Below, piece after piece: positions 16,823 through 25,142 of a DNA stretch of 25,142 bases; positions within the stretch are counted from its first letter, which is position 1; every line of letters starts with the position of its first letter. The notes beneath the pieces are model-generated. The model was not told the origin of the DNA. It saw only the letters and a program-made list of their open reading frames with translations, and searched no databases. Source of the DNA: Isohypsibius dastychi (taxonomy: Eukaryota; Tardigrada; Eutardigrada; Parachela; Isohypsibiidae); assembly GCA_034696485.1 (NCBI GenBank), contig JAQIWT010000276.1:1-25142 (forward strand), read 5' to 3'. Both the position numbers and the translations under genes were made by a program.

Positions 16823-17509
16823 TCAGTACGCATACCGCTGGAGTGATCTCTCAATTACCGCTGGCACGTTGACTGTTTCAAAGATGATTTTGATGGTGTC
16901 AGAAAGTGCAGACTTGTAGTTCTTTGTCCGATCTTCGAGGCTGTGGTGGGACATTACCGAATGGATCACTTCGTTCATAATAAACTCCAACGGAACGTTA
17001 TGCCATTTTCTCTGTACTTTTTTGTCGGTCTGTTGAACCTGTGTCGGGACATTTAGGTACTGGTCCAGATCAAACCCTTGAATAACCGGAAAATCATTTG
17101 GTTGAGCGATTCCTCCTCGCCAGATCGAGTTATGACCGGTAGGCGCTGCATTGAGCTCGGGCATCGACTGGAGTTGTCCATCGCGCCAAGCAGGGCTGAT
17201 ACTCTGTGTCCGTGGAGTTGAGTTCATCAAACTTGAAGCGTTGAAATGTAATGGATCTCGTGGATTCTGAGTTTCTGGAAATTTCGAGTAGGAGTTGATG
17301 TTTCCATTCGTATGTCCATTTTGCGGTAACATGTTGTAATCCAAAACAGGGATCGCTCTCATAAACGAATCAAATTCGGTCGTAGCTTTCCGCAAAGTAT
17401 CAATTTCGCGCTCGAGTTTCTCTACTCGTGCTAGAATCTCTTTGGAACTCGGTGCCCGTTTCTTGGGCGAAACATTTTCAACTGACTCCGAATGAGCAGT
17501 CTCGACCAT
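16823..17509 (-). CDS. Unknown 228-aa protein with coiled coil
   Basis: The frame is complete. A charged N-terminus is followed by a heptad-like segment at about residues 22-44 (EILARVEKLEREIDTLRK), which probably forms a coiled coil. The long middle (about 55-145) is rich in Asn, Gln, Pro and Ser and likely disordered. The C-terminal ~70 residues look globular and end in RSLQRYAY. No family is recognised. A minus-strand ATTAAA lies about 9 nt past the stop. The architecture would fit a virion tegument-like, scaffold or regulatory protein, but nothing in the sequence decides this. Confidence 0.65.
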   Translation of the reverse strand: MVETAHSESVENVSPKKRAPSSKEILARVEKLEREIDTLRKATTEFDSFMRAIPVLDYNMLPQNGHTNGNINSYSKFPETQNPRDPLHFNASSLMNSTPRTQSISPAWRDGQLQSMPELNAAPTGHNSIWRGGIAQPNDFPVIQGFDLDQYLNVPTQVQQTDKKVQRKWHNVPLEFIMNEVIHSVMSHHSLEDRTKNYKSALSDTIKIIFETVNVPAVIERSLQRYAY

Positions 17510-17672
17510 TTTTGAACTTGTATCAGCAAAGATCAGCTATTTGTATGATCTAGCATCAATAACGAGATTAAATCCAAGCCGTACAGTGTTGACCTAGTAA
17601 GCTGTCATTTAATCTTTAGGTCAAAAATCGTGGATCGAGCTCGAAAAGTTGGCAGATGCAAATCAAAAGAGA

Positions 17673-17678
17673 TATAAG
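17673..17678 (+). promoter_or_regulatory. TATA-like box of the viral RING gene
   Basis: TATAAG lies 42-47 nt upstream of the ATG at 17720, with the same variant sequence as the box before the BIR gene. Confidence 0.5.
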
Positions 17679-17719
17679 TCGCACTTTTCCTGCGTGCACG
17701 CAAATTGATTCCTCGTACA

Positions 17720-18286
17720 ATGACTCATTTTCAATTCACATCTTTCGCGCCACGGCACATTAATATTAAAGCTCGGAATTTGATATCCAATAAGACTGTC
17801 CTTAATATGATTGGCGTGATAAACGATGATGGGATTGTCGTGGGGCCACCGTCAACTCCCACTCTCCCCCAAATCGATGGAATTTATGCCAGCATCATAC
17901 TGTGTTCAAAGTGTGACAGCTTTCTAGACCTTGTGAAAAAACCTTCTGGGACGGAAATATTCGTCTCTTCAACTGTTCAGCATTTTACTAGAATTCATGA
18001 AAATCTCGCCAACGCAACAGACATCGTTTCTTCTGAACAACCAATCATTCCGACGATTGGATTCTGTCAGGAAATTGAGTCGTATGAATCGGTTCTCGAT
18101 ACAGTCATCACGTCGGATCTTCCACAAGAACTTAAATGTAAAATATGTTGGGATAGAGCAATTGATATCGTTCTGATACCATGTGGCCATTTTTGTGTTT
18201 GTCAGATTTGCTTTCAGCGTTCTGGTCTTGTCAAATGCCCTCTGTGTCAGCAGTTGGTCACCACTCCACAACGCGTCTTTTTTTAA
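17720..18286 (+). CDS. IAP-type RING finger protein
   Basis: This 188-aa protein has a C-terminal C3HC4 RING (C140 to C176): CKIC, then IPCGHFCVCQIC, then CPLC. This spacing and the IPCGH-x3-C pattern are those of inhibitor-of-apoptosis RINGs, which act as E3 ubiquitin ligases. The middle (C62, C65, H88, H93) could be another zinc-binding site, perhaps a degenerate BIR. The first ATG is at 17720; a TTG 15 nt upstream is in frame but unlikely to start. It is unrelated in detail to the host RING gene to its right. With the BIR gene it may reconstitute an IAP pair, or target host proteins on its own. Confidence 0.88.
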   Translation: MTHFQFTSFAPRHINIKARNLISNKTVLNMIGVINDDGIVVGPPSTPTLPQIDGIYASIILCSKCDSFLDLVKKPSGTEIFVSSTVQHFTRIHENLANATDIVSSEQPIIPTIGFCQEIESYESVLDTVITSDLPQELKCKICWDRAIDIVLIPCGHFCVCQICFQRSGLVKCPLCQQLVTTPQRVFF

Positions 18287-18306
18287 TACTTTCGATATTT
18301 GCAATT

Positions 18307-18474
18307 ATGTCGAACATTTGGTCAAATAAAAGCAACCCGTGTCGGAAACAGTCACAAAAAAACACCGCCAAAGTCATAGTTGAAACAAATTGCACAGCAG
18401 TTGAGCGCAACAGAGCTACAGGTGAAAAATTTAAAGGATGCGAAATTATGCTCAACAAAAAGCAAGAAAATTAA
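18307..18474 (+). CDS. Possible small basic protein at the right edge (55 aa)
   Basis: An ATG-to-TAA frame begins 20 nt after the RING stop. The product is Lys/Asn/Thr-rich and basic, with no recognised domain. A probable RING poly(A) signal (18325-18330) lies inside it, and no TATA box is seen. Its stop is 11 nt from the stop of the convergent host gene. It may be chance coding in the element's right end. Confidence 0.25.
   Translation: MSNIWSNKSNPCRKQSQKNTAKVIVETNCTAVERNRATGEKFKGCEIMLNKKQEN
18325..18330 (+). terminator. Poly(A) signal of the viral RING gene
   Basis: AATAAA begins 39 nt after the stop at 18286. Confidence 0.45.
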
Positions 18475-18485
18475 AAAAGCGTTAG

Positions 18486-19891
18486 CTACTCAATCTGAAT
18501 CTCATCGATAACTGTCGGTGGAATGTAACGCATTTCCGCATCCCATGTTCCCAGGTTTCTATCCGATATGATGAAATGAAACATCTGAAAAAGACTTAGT
18601 TAGACAAAGAGATAACAGAAAAGTCATTAAACGACCTCGCGCCAAAAGATTCGCTGATTTTCAGGAGGAATAATATTAGCGCTGATCCTGCTTATTGTTG
18701 ATCGAGAGCAGTTTCGACCAAAGACAGCCACGAACACCTTTTGCCAGATTTTGTGTATATTATCGCTGGTTTCATTCTCATTGGCGGCTGCTCGGAGTTC
18801 CCGATGAAGCCAGGGTGAAAAATGATGAACAAAATTATTTGAACGAGTCCATTCTCGACTGGTACTATCGGTGATCGGAACGATCAGAAACTGGAGGGAT
18901 TTAGCTCTAGGTTTTTTCTTGTAGATAAAACGTCGAAATGATGTTTTTGAGGTGATGAATTGCCCAGTTAGCATCTGGTCTTCCAGTTCCGTGGTTGGGA
19001 TTCGCGGCGGCCGAAAAACAGAAGCTACTTGGTCAGCATGAGTAACCGGAAACGGAATTTGGAATGCATTGATAACGAGATTATCGGTGTTTTCCGCCCG
19101 TTCAAGATCAATGTGATTCATGAAAACTTTAAGGTACTGAGATGTTTTTTCCACCATGTAAAAGTGGTATATCTGTAGAAAAAATAAAGTGAGCCGAATT
19201 AAATTAACTAGAATGACATCTTCTCACCTTTTCGTTATGAATACCGTAGATGAATTGCTGAATTTCCTGGCGACACAAGGGGCATTCTGTGCGCCCGTAA
19301 TTAACTAATTCCGTAACCCCACCGCACGCATCTTCCAAATTCAGCGGTGTCGCGAATCCATGACATATGATATGCTTGCATGGAATCAGAATCGCGAGTT
19401 GATCCCTGCTGGGTGTCTCGAGACAAACGCCGCATACTCCTAGTTCTGGATCCGCGGCAGCTGAAGTTGTGGGCTGATAGCCATATTTTGTCAGCGCCTC
19501 CTTAATTACATTTTCGACGAAATTTCGGGGAGTTCTGTTAATGACCCTCGGCGACGAAGACGTCTGTAAACTAGCCCGCGACAGAATTTGCATCTGACGA
19601 TTCAAAGTCTCCGTATCTCTCTCTGAAATGTTTCGTGGGCCACGTGCTAAAAATGTTGGATTTATTTTTTAATCGCGGTGGACCAATCTAAAGTTAAACA
19701 TACGAAAATCGATTGGTGTGATATGAAGCACAACTGGTGTTTCTGGTGAAGAGCTCAAAGATGACCGCTGTGTCACCGATCGCGTTTGATAGCGCGGTTG
19801 CGAATCTACGAGAGATATCCAATTTCCATATAGGAAAGCTGACCACAAAATTTGGTTTCATGCATAGCAACTTACCTTCATTCCCCGACAT
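18486..19891 (-). CDS. Host RING-finger protein (4 exons, ~356 aa)
   Basis: Exons in transcription order are 19891-19876, 19646-19228, 19172-18636 and 18584-18486 (TAG). Donor and acceptor sites are canonical GT-AG and the frame joins exactly: the first exon ends after one base of a codon and the next supplies two. The ATG at 19891 gives a start MSGNE. The second exon encodes a RING (CGVC, then IPCKHIIC, a further Cys, then CPLC) in a longer loop form. The remaining ~210 residues match nothing I recognise. It is probably an E3 ubiquitin ligase. Introns of 56, 51 and 229 nt and its lack of kinship to the viral RING mark it as host. Its last codon lies right beside the element, so its 3' UTR must run into it. 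Confidence 0.8.
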
Positions 19892-20525
19892 GTTGTCAAA
19901 TTCGTCCAACTAATAACTGACCAATGGATATCGATAAGTCCAGAAAAATGAAATGAAGATGACACGAAGAAGCCGGAGTGATGGTTAACAATTTCCTCAG
20001 CTCGGATTCGTACTAAAAGTTAGCTCTTCAAATCGAATTCAAGTTGATTGCTCATGATCTCTAGATCTGAAACCTTTCTCTAGTGCGGTTATATTATTTA
20101 ATTCGAATCCAACAAAGGGATGGTGATATTTTCTTCATAAGGGATTAGTTTTACCATCTGCAGACTTAAGCCCGCTATTTGTTAACAGCCTGATCTCGTT
20201 TCCGATCGAAACAGCGGATGTCCATCACAGGGCTTATTTCGGCGATGATAGAGGATCGCGGTCTTATTTAACGTTTGATCGCCACAGAAATGTCAATCTT
20301 CTGTTGTAAATCGATAATGCATATGAAACCGAATTTTGGCACAATTTCCACATTCATCATAACTTCAAACATCATGGAGGCAAAACGAAAGTATTGTATA
20401 TCACCGTTTGGGAAAATCGACTCGTCACATAGTTTTTCTCCAGAAAATCTGAATCGTGCATGATATTAGACTTGATTCAGGACGATACGGAAAATTGAAT
20501 AAATATAAGCGAAAGGAACTCGATC
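19892..20525. other. Intergenic region without recognised features
   Basis: This holds the upstream region of the host RING gene. A short + strand open frame (20275-20463) has no supporting features. A possible trans-splice acceptor (TTATTAG) lies about 20 nt upstream of the RING ATG. Nothing else stands out. Confidence 0.5.
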
Positions 20526-21180
20526 TTAAAAGAGGGGTAAATGTTGACTTGACTATGATTTTTAAGGTAGCAGTTATATGCAGAAGTTTTTGAGATATTT
20601 AGTTCAACAAGAAACATGAAAAAGGAAACAGAAAACAGGAAACAGTGACTGTAACACCAACAGAAAACAAATTCTGAGTAGGGGCAAATTTTAACTCGAC
20701 CATGGTTTTTGAATCCGTAGTTATCAGGAATTCACAAAACTTGTCCTGTATTATTCCCAATATTTGATTTATTACGGAATATCGAAAGAAAAAGAAAATA
20801 CTGGCTGTGATTTCAACAAAAAAACAAATTTTGAGAAGGGGTAAATTTCAACTCGACCACGGTTTTTAATTCTGTAGTTATCAGAAAAATCCGAAAACTT
20901 ACCCTGGATTTTTTTGCGATGTTCGATTCAACAGAAAACTATAAAAAAGATGAAAACTTTGATTGTGACACCAACAGAGCACAAATTTTAGAAAGGGAAA
21001 ATTTTAACTCGACCATGATTTTCTGGTTATGCAGTTGACAAAAAATTAGAAAACTTGTTCTGAATTTCTCTCAATATTTGATTCAACCGAAAACATCAAA
21101 AGAATGTGAAAAACTGGATGTGACACCAACAGAAAACAAATTTGGAAAGGAGTAAATTTAACCCGATGATGATTTTTTTA
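20526..21180 (+). repeat. Degenerate ~155 bp tandem repeats
   Basis: About five diverged copies of a unit with the core AGGGGTAAATTTTAACTCGACCATG have cores near 20533, 20682, 20837, 20995 and 21148, roughly 155 nt apart. Each is followed by a TAGTTATCAG-like segment and a CAACAGAAAACAAATT-like segment. The family matches the LRR-intron copies and shares its core with the KDM4-intron array. Confidence 0.75.
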
Positions 21181-21691
21181 TTCTGTAGTTATCGAAAAGT
21201 CGTGGAACATGTGCTGAAATTCACTGAATATTTGATTTCATAGGGAAACGGAGCCAATATTCCCCTCTAGGAACATGTTCAGTGATTCTTCAATGTTGCG
21301 AAACTGAGAAAAATAACTAGCTCGCACGTTTTATAGAAAATTCAGAACTGAATAGCAACCCGTCCGTAAATAAACTCACACTCAGTAAACAAAAAATAAA
21401 GTTTTTAATCCATCAAAGTTAATAATGAACACACAGATCTTATTTATCAGAAAAAAATAATACGCCACAAAGAGATTCAAGCAGAAAAGATGAAACCAAA
21501 CTACATCAGATCTACCGTATTCTTTAATTAACAGAATGCAAAACAAAATCATCCACTATCCGTATCACGACATGCGCAACATCTTCGATCCAACATCAAG
21601 ATCCTCCAGAACTTCAAATACAAGAAAAACCAGCTGAAAAAAACGACCGATTTTAAAACAATTGTCTTGATTCTTCTGACCAACGTACCGC
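21181..21691. other. Downstream region of the KDM4 gene, no gene seen
   Basis: AT-rich sequence between the repeat array and the KDM4 stop. No supported coding sequence. It should contain the KDM4 3' UTR. Confidence 0.5.
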
Positions 21692-24609
21692 TTATTCCGG
21701 GAATTTATACTGGTAGTAAGCAAACTCTGGAAGCATTTTGGTATTTTCGTAGTATCGATCTTCACCGAATTCCGTGAACGCAATATTGAGACGGTACTGT
21801 GCCTGTCGTCTTCCGTTGTTCTGAGTTGGCATTTCTTTTCCAAAAACTTCAGCGATGCGCTTTCCAAGAAATGAGGCTGTGTTTGATGGGAGTGCATAAT
21901 TCCGGTCTCTCAGAAAACTACCAAAAACAGAAGAATTACACAGGTTAACCTTATGTGATCAGAATTACCACTCGTAATAATTCTCTATGGCCGAACAAAA
22001 CATCTTCTCTCCTTCTTCATACCGGAAACGTTCGCGTATCCTAAAAAAGTGAAATAAAATATTCGGTTATATTTGATAAAAGGAAGATATCTTACCATCG
22101 TCGTGCCGAAGCGTCGGAATGTGACCCCTTTGAGGAATCACTGAATAAAAGAACCGAAGGATCATCCGGTGGAAATTCGTCGAAGACGCTCGACGTCGTT
22201 ATGCACTTTTTGTGACCCAACAACTGAGCATATCGCGGACTCTGTTTCCAACTTTCAACGATGTCTGGACGATGCGCTTCGACTAATGGGGTGAGATCCA
22301 ACTTCAGTACGTCGTCCATCCCGCAATCACAAAAATCGGCAACGATTCCGTCTTCAACCCAGTTATCTGTCGATATATTGACAGCTTCATTGATGCACGG
22401 TGTCAGATTCAGTCCGAAGTGGTACGCGGCGGGATAAGTCACAATGATTTCGCCGGGGAACTGTGGAACCTAAAGACACCTCGGTTGAAATAATGTGAGA
22501 ATAAATCATTGGAGAAGTGAGAAAACTAATAAAAATAAAAAGTTCTTACCGAATCATAGCTGATATTACGCTTGTGTAGCTCCCAAGGATTAACCAAGGT
22601 AGTTTTATGTCGATGGAAGGCCGGACATTTAGCGTATTCGGAACCATAATTTTCTGTGAAATTACGTTCGTTGAACTTGGCAGCATATTTTCCGAATACA
22701 AATATTACCTCGTAACATATCCTCAAATTTGGGTTTCTCGCGCTTTGGAATTATATACCAGTACTTGACGCCTTCTGGCGTCAAGTCCGTCTTATGCTGC
22801 AAGTTGACTGACATCAAATCGAAGTCCTCCGTGTGATTTCCGAAAACGCTTCTTGGAGCCCCGAAGTACACGAATGGCGCGTTTACACCTGGAATTTTTC
22901 CGAACAAAGTGCTCAACGGCGAGTTCATCCTGTTAAGGTTCCAAACCTATAAGGAGGCTGAAATTAGAATAAATAATATTGGTACTGTTTGAACACTCAC
23001 CGTTTGATTTGCGTCGAACAGTGATGTATCGCGCAGTCCGGAATTCGACCCATAAAACATGGGAAACTTGTGCAGGTTGTCGAAATGCGCCTGAATAAGA
23101 TCCTCACAACTCTTTGCATCGTTCAAATCCGGGATCCTAGGCGCGTGAGTGAATCGCTTTGAATAGTCGAAAAATTCCGCCAGAGTCATGTTGCGATTCA
23201 TCTTCGCGGCAAATACTTGATAATACTGTCCGTACTTCTTCGAATGAGGTTCAATCTTAACATTCTGGAAAAACGGCTCCGTCACGATCAAGTTCTCTAT
23301 TCCCTGATAACCACCGGCTCGTGGGCTCCATTCCGGGGGAGGAATAATCTATAAAACAAAATAAAATAAAATAAAACAGAAAAAATCAACATTCGGAAAA
23401 AGGGGCAAAATTTAACTCGACTACCCTATTTAATGTGTAAAACGATTTAAACATAGCAAAATTGCCCGTAAACATCAGAGAAAATCGTTTCTTCGAAATC
23501 GAATTTAATTTCAAACTGAAAGACTGAGTTCAAACCAAAGAAAACAACACTTGGAAAAAGGGGGAAAATTTAACTCGACTACCCTATTTAATGTGAAAAA
23601 CGATTTAAACATAGCAAATTTGCCCGTAAACATCAGAGAAAATTGTTTCTCCAAAATCGGATTTAATTTCAAACTAAAAGACTGAGTTCAAACCAAACAA
23701 AACAACACTGGGAAAAAGGGGGAAAATTTAACTCGACTACCCTATTCCATGTGTAAAACGATTCAAACGTAGCGAAATCACTTGGAAAAAGGGGGAAAAT
23801 TTAACTCGACTACCCTATTTAATGTGTAAAACGATTTAAACATAGCAAATTTGCCCGTAAACATCAGAGAAAATTGTTTCTCCAAAATCGGATTTAATTT
23901 CAAACTAAAAGACTGAGTTCAAACCAAACAAAACAACACTGGGAAAAAGGGGGAAAATTTAACTCGACTACCCTATTCCATGTGTGAAACGATTCAAACG
24001 TAGCGAAATTGCCCGTAAACATCAGAGAAAATCGTTTCTCCAAAATCGAATTTAATTTCAAACCAAAAGACTGAGTTCAAATCAAAGAAAACAACACTGG
24101 GAAAAAGGGGGAAAATTTAACTCGACTACCCTATTCCATGTGTAAAACGATTCAAACGTAGCGAAATTGCCCGTGAACATCAGAGAAAATCGTTTCTCCA
24201 AAATCGAATTTAATTTCAAACTGAAAGATTGAGTTTAAACCAAAAAAAATAACATTTGAAAAAAGGGGAAATTTTCACTCTATTTTCGTCAGAAATCATT
24301 ACCGATTTGTCGAAACATCTGTCAAATATTCAAAAAGTTTCGTTTGCTTAAAAAACATAAGGAAAGGCTCACTAACTAAAGTCGGACAGAACAAAACATA
24401 TTTGAAAGACGGGGGAACTCGACCATCGTCAATTCTGAACGATATCATACCTTGATAGCGCCATATTGCTCTCCGTCCTCTCCCTGCTGGGCAATGAAAT
24501 TCCAGATGTCGCTGAACTCCGCAAGTGTTGGTTTAAAAACTGGAATTCCGGGATTCAGTTCTGTTCGAACGTCCGACGAGTGTAGCCATCTCTTTGGATT
24601 AGAAGGCAT
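21692..24609 (-). CDS. jmjd-2-like: KDM4/JMJD2-type histone lysine demethylase (7 exons, ~506 aa)
   Basis: Exons in transcription order are 24609-24451, 23348-23001, 22946-22709, 22653-22550, 22469-22096, 22040-21969 and 21917-21692 (TAA); all joins keep frame. The JmjN domain (NPGIPVFKPTLAEF, about residues 19-32) precedes the JmjC domain. Iron ligands are the H and E of NHTEDFD and the H of YPAAYHFGLN. The 2-oxoglutarate contacts (Tyr of FYGS, Asn of MSVN, Lys of GVKYW) and the Zn site (AKCPAFHRH with CDC) are all present. KDM4 enzymes remove methyl groups from H3K9 and H3K36. The C-terminus lacks PHD and Tudor domains, so it is shorter than vertebrate KDM4A-C. Intron 1 (1.1 kb) holds the 158 bp array. 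A splice acceptor just before the ATG suggests trans-splicing or a 5' UTR exon. Confidence 0.9.
23390..24265 (+). repeat. 158 bp tandem array in KDM4 intron 1
   Basis: The core AAATTTAACTCGACTACCC recurs with its AACTCGA at 23414, 23572, 23730, 23803, 23961 and 24119. Spacings are 158, 158, 73, 158 and 158, so one copy is truncated to 73 nt; a seventh, degenerate copy starts near 24253. Copies are highly similar, so the array is much younger than the related copies at 20526 and 1390. It is a host minisatellite/satellite, not a CRISPR. Confidence 0.92.
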
Positions 24610-24611
24610 TG

Positions 24612-24625
24612 CTGGAATAACAAAT
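24612..24625 (-). other. Splice acceptor just upstream of the KDM4 ATG
   Basis: Minus-strand TTTGTTATTCCAG ends 2 nt before the ATG. In nematodes this is the usual form of a spliced-leader acceptor; a cis 5' UTR intron is the alternative. Confidence 0.55.
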
Positions 24626-25126
24626 TTTAAATCTGGCGGAAAGCATAAGTTCCCTGTAGATGAGCAGAAATTTCAGCATAGGTTTACGAGAAAATGAGGT
24701 TTACCGCCGCGTTTTAATTTCGGGAGACTTACCTGAGCGCAATAAGATCAATAGGGCTGAGAAGCAGAAACAGAAACACACATACACTTCACTGAAAAGA
24801 GCTCTCGATAAAATATTTGATCTGCGATTCCAGATTGATGATGATATATGTACACTTTGGAATCCAGGCAAATAAATGAAGGTTTTCAGGAGAAATCACA
24901 ACTGCCAGTTGTTGACAGTTTGGACGAAAGGGCTGTAGTGCTACAAAGATAGAAGAAGCAAAGCAGGAAAAGATCCAGAAGATCTATCAATGATCCAGAA
25001 GCATGGAATGCATCGTGCAAGTTAGTGCTGTTTTAAGTCCAGTCGAGGGAAGGTACTTTTCTTCTGACTGACATCTGACAAAGCAGAGTCGATTTTGGGC
25101 CAAGGGCGCATTGGCTACAGTGGGTT
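24626..25126. other. Upstream region of KDM4, no gene seen
   Basis: Only short open frames without features are visible. Probable promoter region of the KDM4 gene. Confidence 0.45.
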
Positions 25127-25142
25127 GGGGGGGGGGGGGGGG
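25127..25142 (+). repeat. Terminal poly-G run (at least 16 nt)
   Basis: The window ends in 16 consecutive G. This is either a genomic G tract at which the assembly stopped or a sequencing artefact. Confidence 0.9.

Larger units (their letters stand above)
3224..18485. mobile_element. Maverick/Polinton (adintovirus-like) integrated element, apparently intact
   Basis: Between the last codon of the LRR gene and the last codon of a host RING gene lie about 15 kb of intron-free, closely packed genes. The set holds integrase, protein-primed PolB, packaging ATPase, hexon-like MCP, penton-like protein and a basic core-like peptide, which together define Polintons/adintoviruses. Accessory genes are dNK, thymidylate kinase, R2, PC4-like, Fic, BIR and RING. 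No recognised gene is broken. The limits given are outer bounds set by the flanking host coding sequences. I found no terminal inverted repeats or target-site duplication by eye, so the exact ends are unknown. No adenain protease is seen. Confidence 0.9.

Noticed and set aside
18258-18458. 66-codon minus-strand frame
   Set aside because: It lies antisense to the viral RING end and right-edge sequence; no features and no promoter.
18486-19891. Host RING gene as part of the element
   Set aside because: It has three spliceosomal introns, unlike every element gene, and its RING is of a different type from the viral one.
23390-24265. Regular repeats that could suggest a CRISPR array
   Set aside because: The unit is 158 bp and the whole unit is repeated, with no variable spacers; it lies in an intron of a eukaryotic gene.

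Overview
The window looks like a nematode chromosome segment with an intact virus-like element inside it. The host parts have short introns (about 50-60 nt) with TTTTCAG-type acceptors, as in Caenorhabditis-like nematodes. The central ~15 kb (about 3224-18485) has tightly packed, intron-free genes on both strands. It carries the full Maverick/Polinton (adintovirus) signature: retroviral-type integrase, protein-primed family B DNA polymerase, A32/FtsK-like packaging ATPase, hexon-like major capsid protein and penton-like minor capsid protein. I see no disabling frameshift or stop in any recognised element gene, so it is a young or active copy. The species cannot be named from the sequence alone.

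Left flank (1-3223): a 15-exon + strand host gene for a secreted/transmembrane leucine-rich-repeat protein, with copies of a ~156 bp repeat in one intron.

Element (about 3224-18485): a + strand deoxynucleoside kinase comes first. A seven-gene minus-strand block follows. In transcription order it is integrase, penton, 50-aa basic core-like protein, major capsid, PolB, ATPase and a Fic-domain protein. Next is a + strand pair (small membrane protein, thymidylate kinase), then a minus-strand trio (unknown 169-aa protein, PC4-like ssDNA-binding protein, ribonucleotide reductase small subunit). The right end alternates a BIR protein (+), an unknown 228-aa protein (-) and an IAP-type RING protein (+). 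TATA boxes about 30-45 nt upstream of several starts and AATAAA signals just after several stops mark separate transcription units.

The capsid, ATPase, polymerase and integrase genes form the replication, packaging and integration module. The kinases and R2 subunit would raise dNTP supply; R2 lacks an R1 partner but has a eukaryotic-type docking tail. The BIR, RING and Fic proteins look like host-manipulation functions. No adenain-type maturation protease and no terminal inverted repeats could be found.

Right flank (18486-25142): two minus-strand host genes with introns, a four-exon RING protein and a seven-exon KDM4/JMJD2-type histone demethylase with an intact active site. The ~156-158 bp repeat family reappears here, as a degenerate array between the genes and as a regular 158 bp array in a KDM4 intron. 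Its presence on both sides and absence from the element supports insertion into one host chromosome. The window ends in a poly-G run, probably an assembly break.
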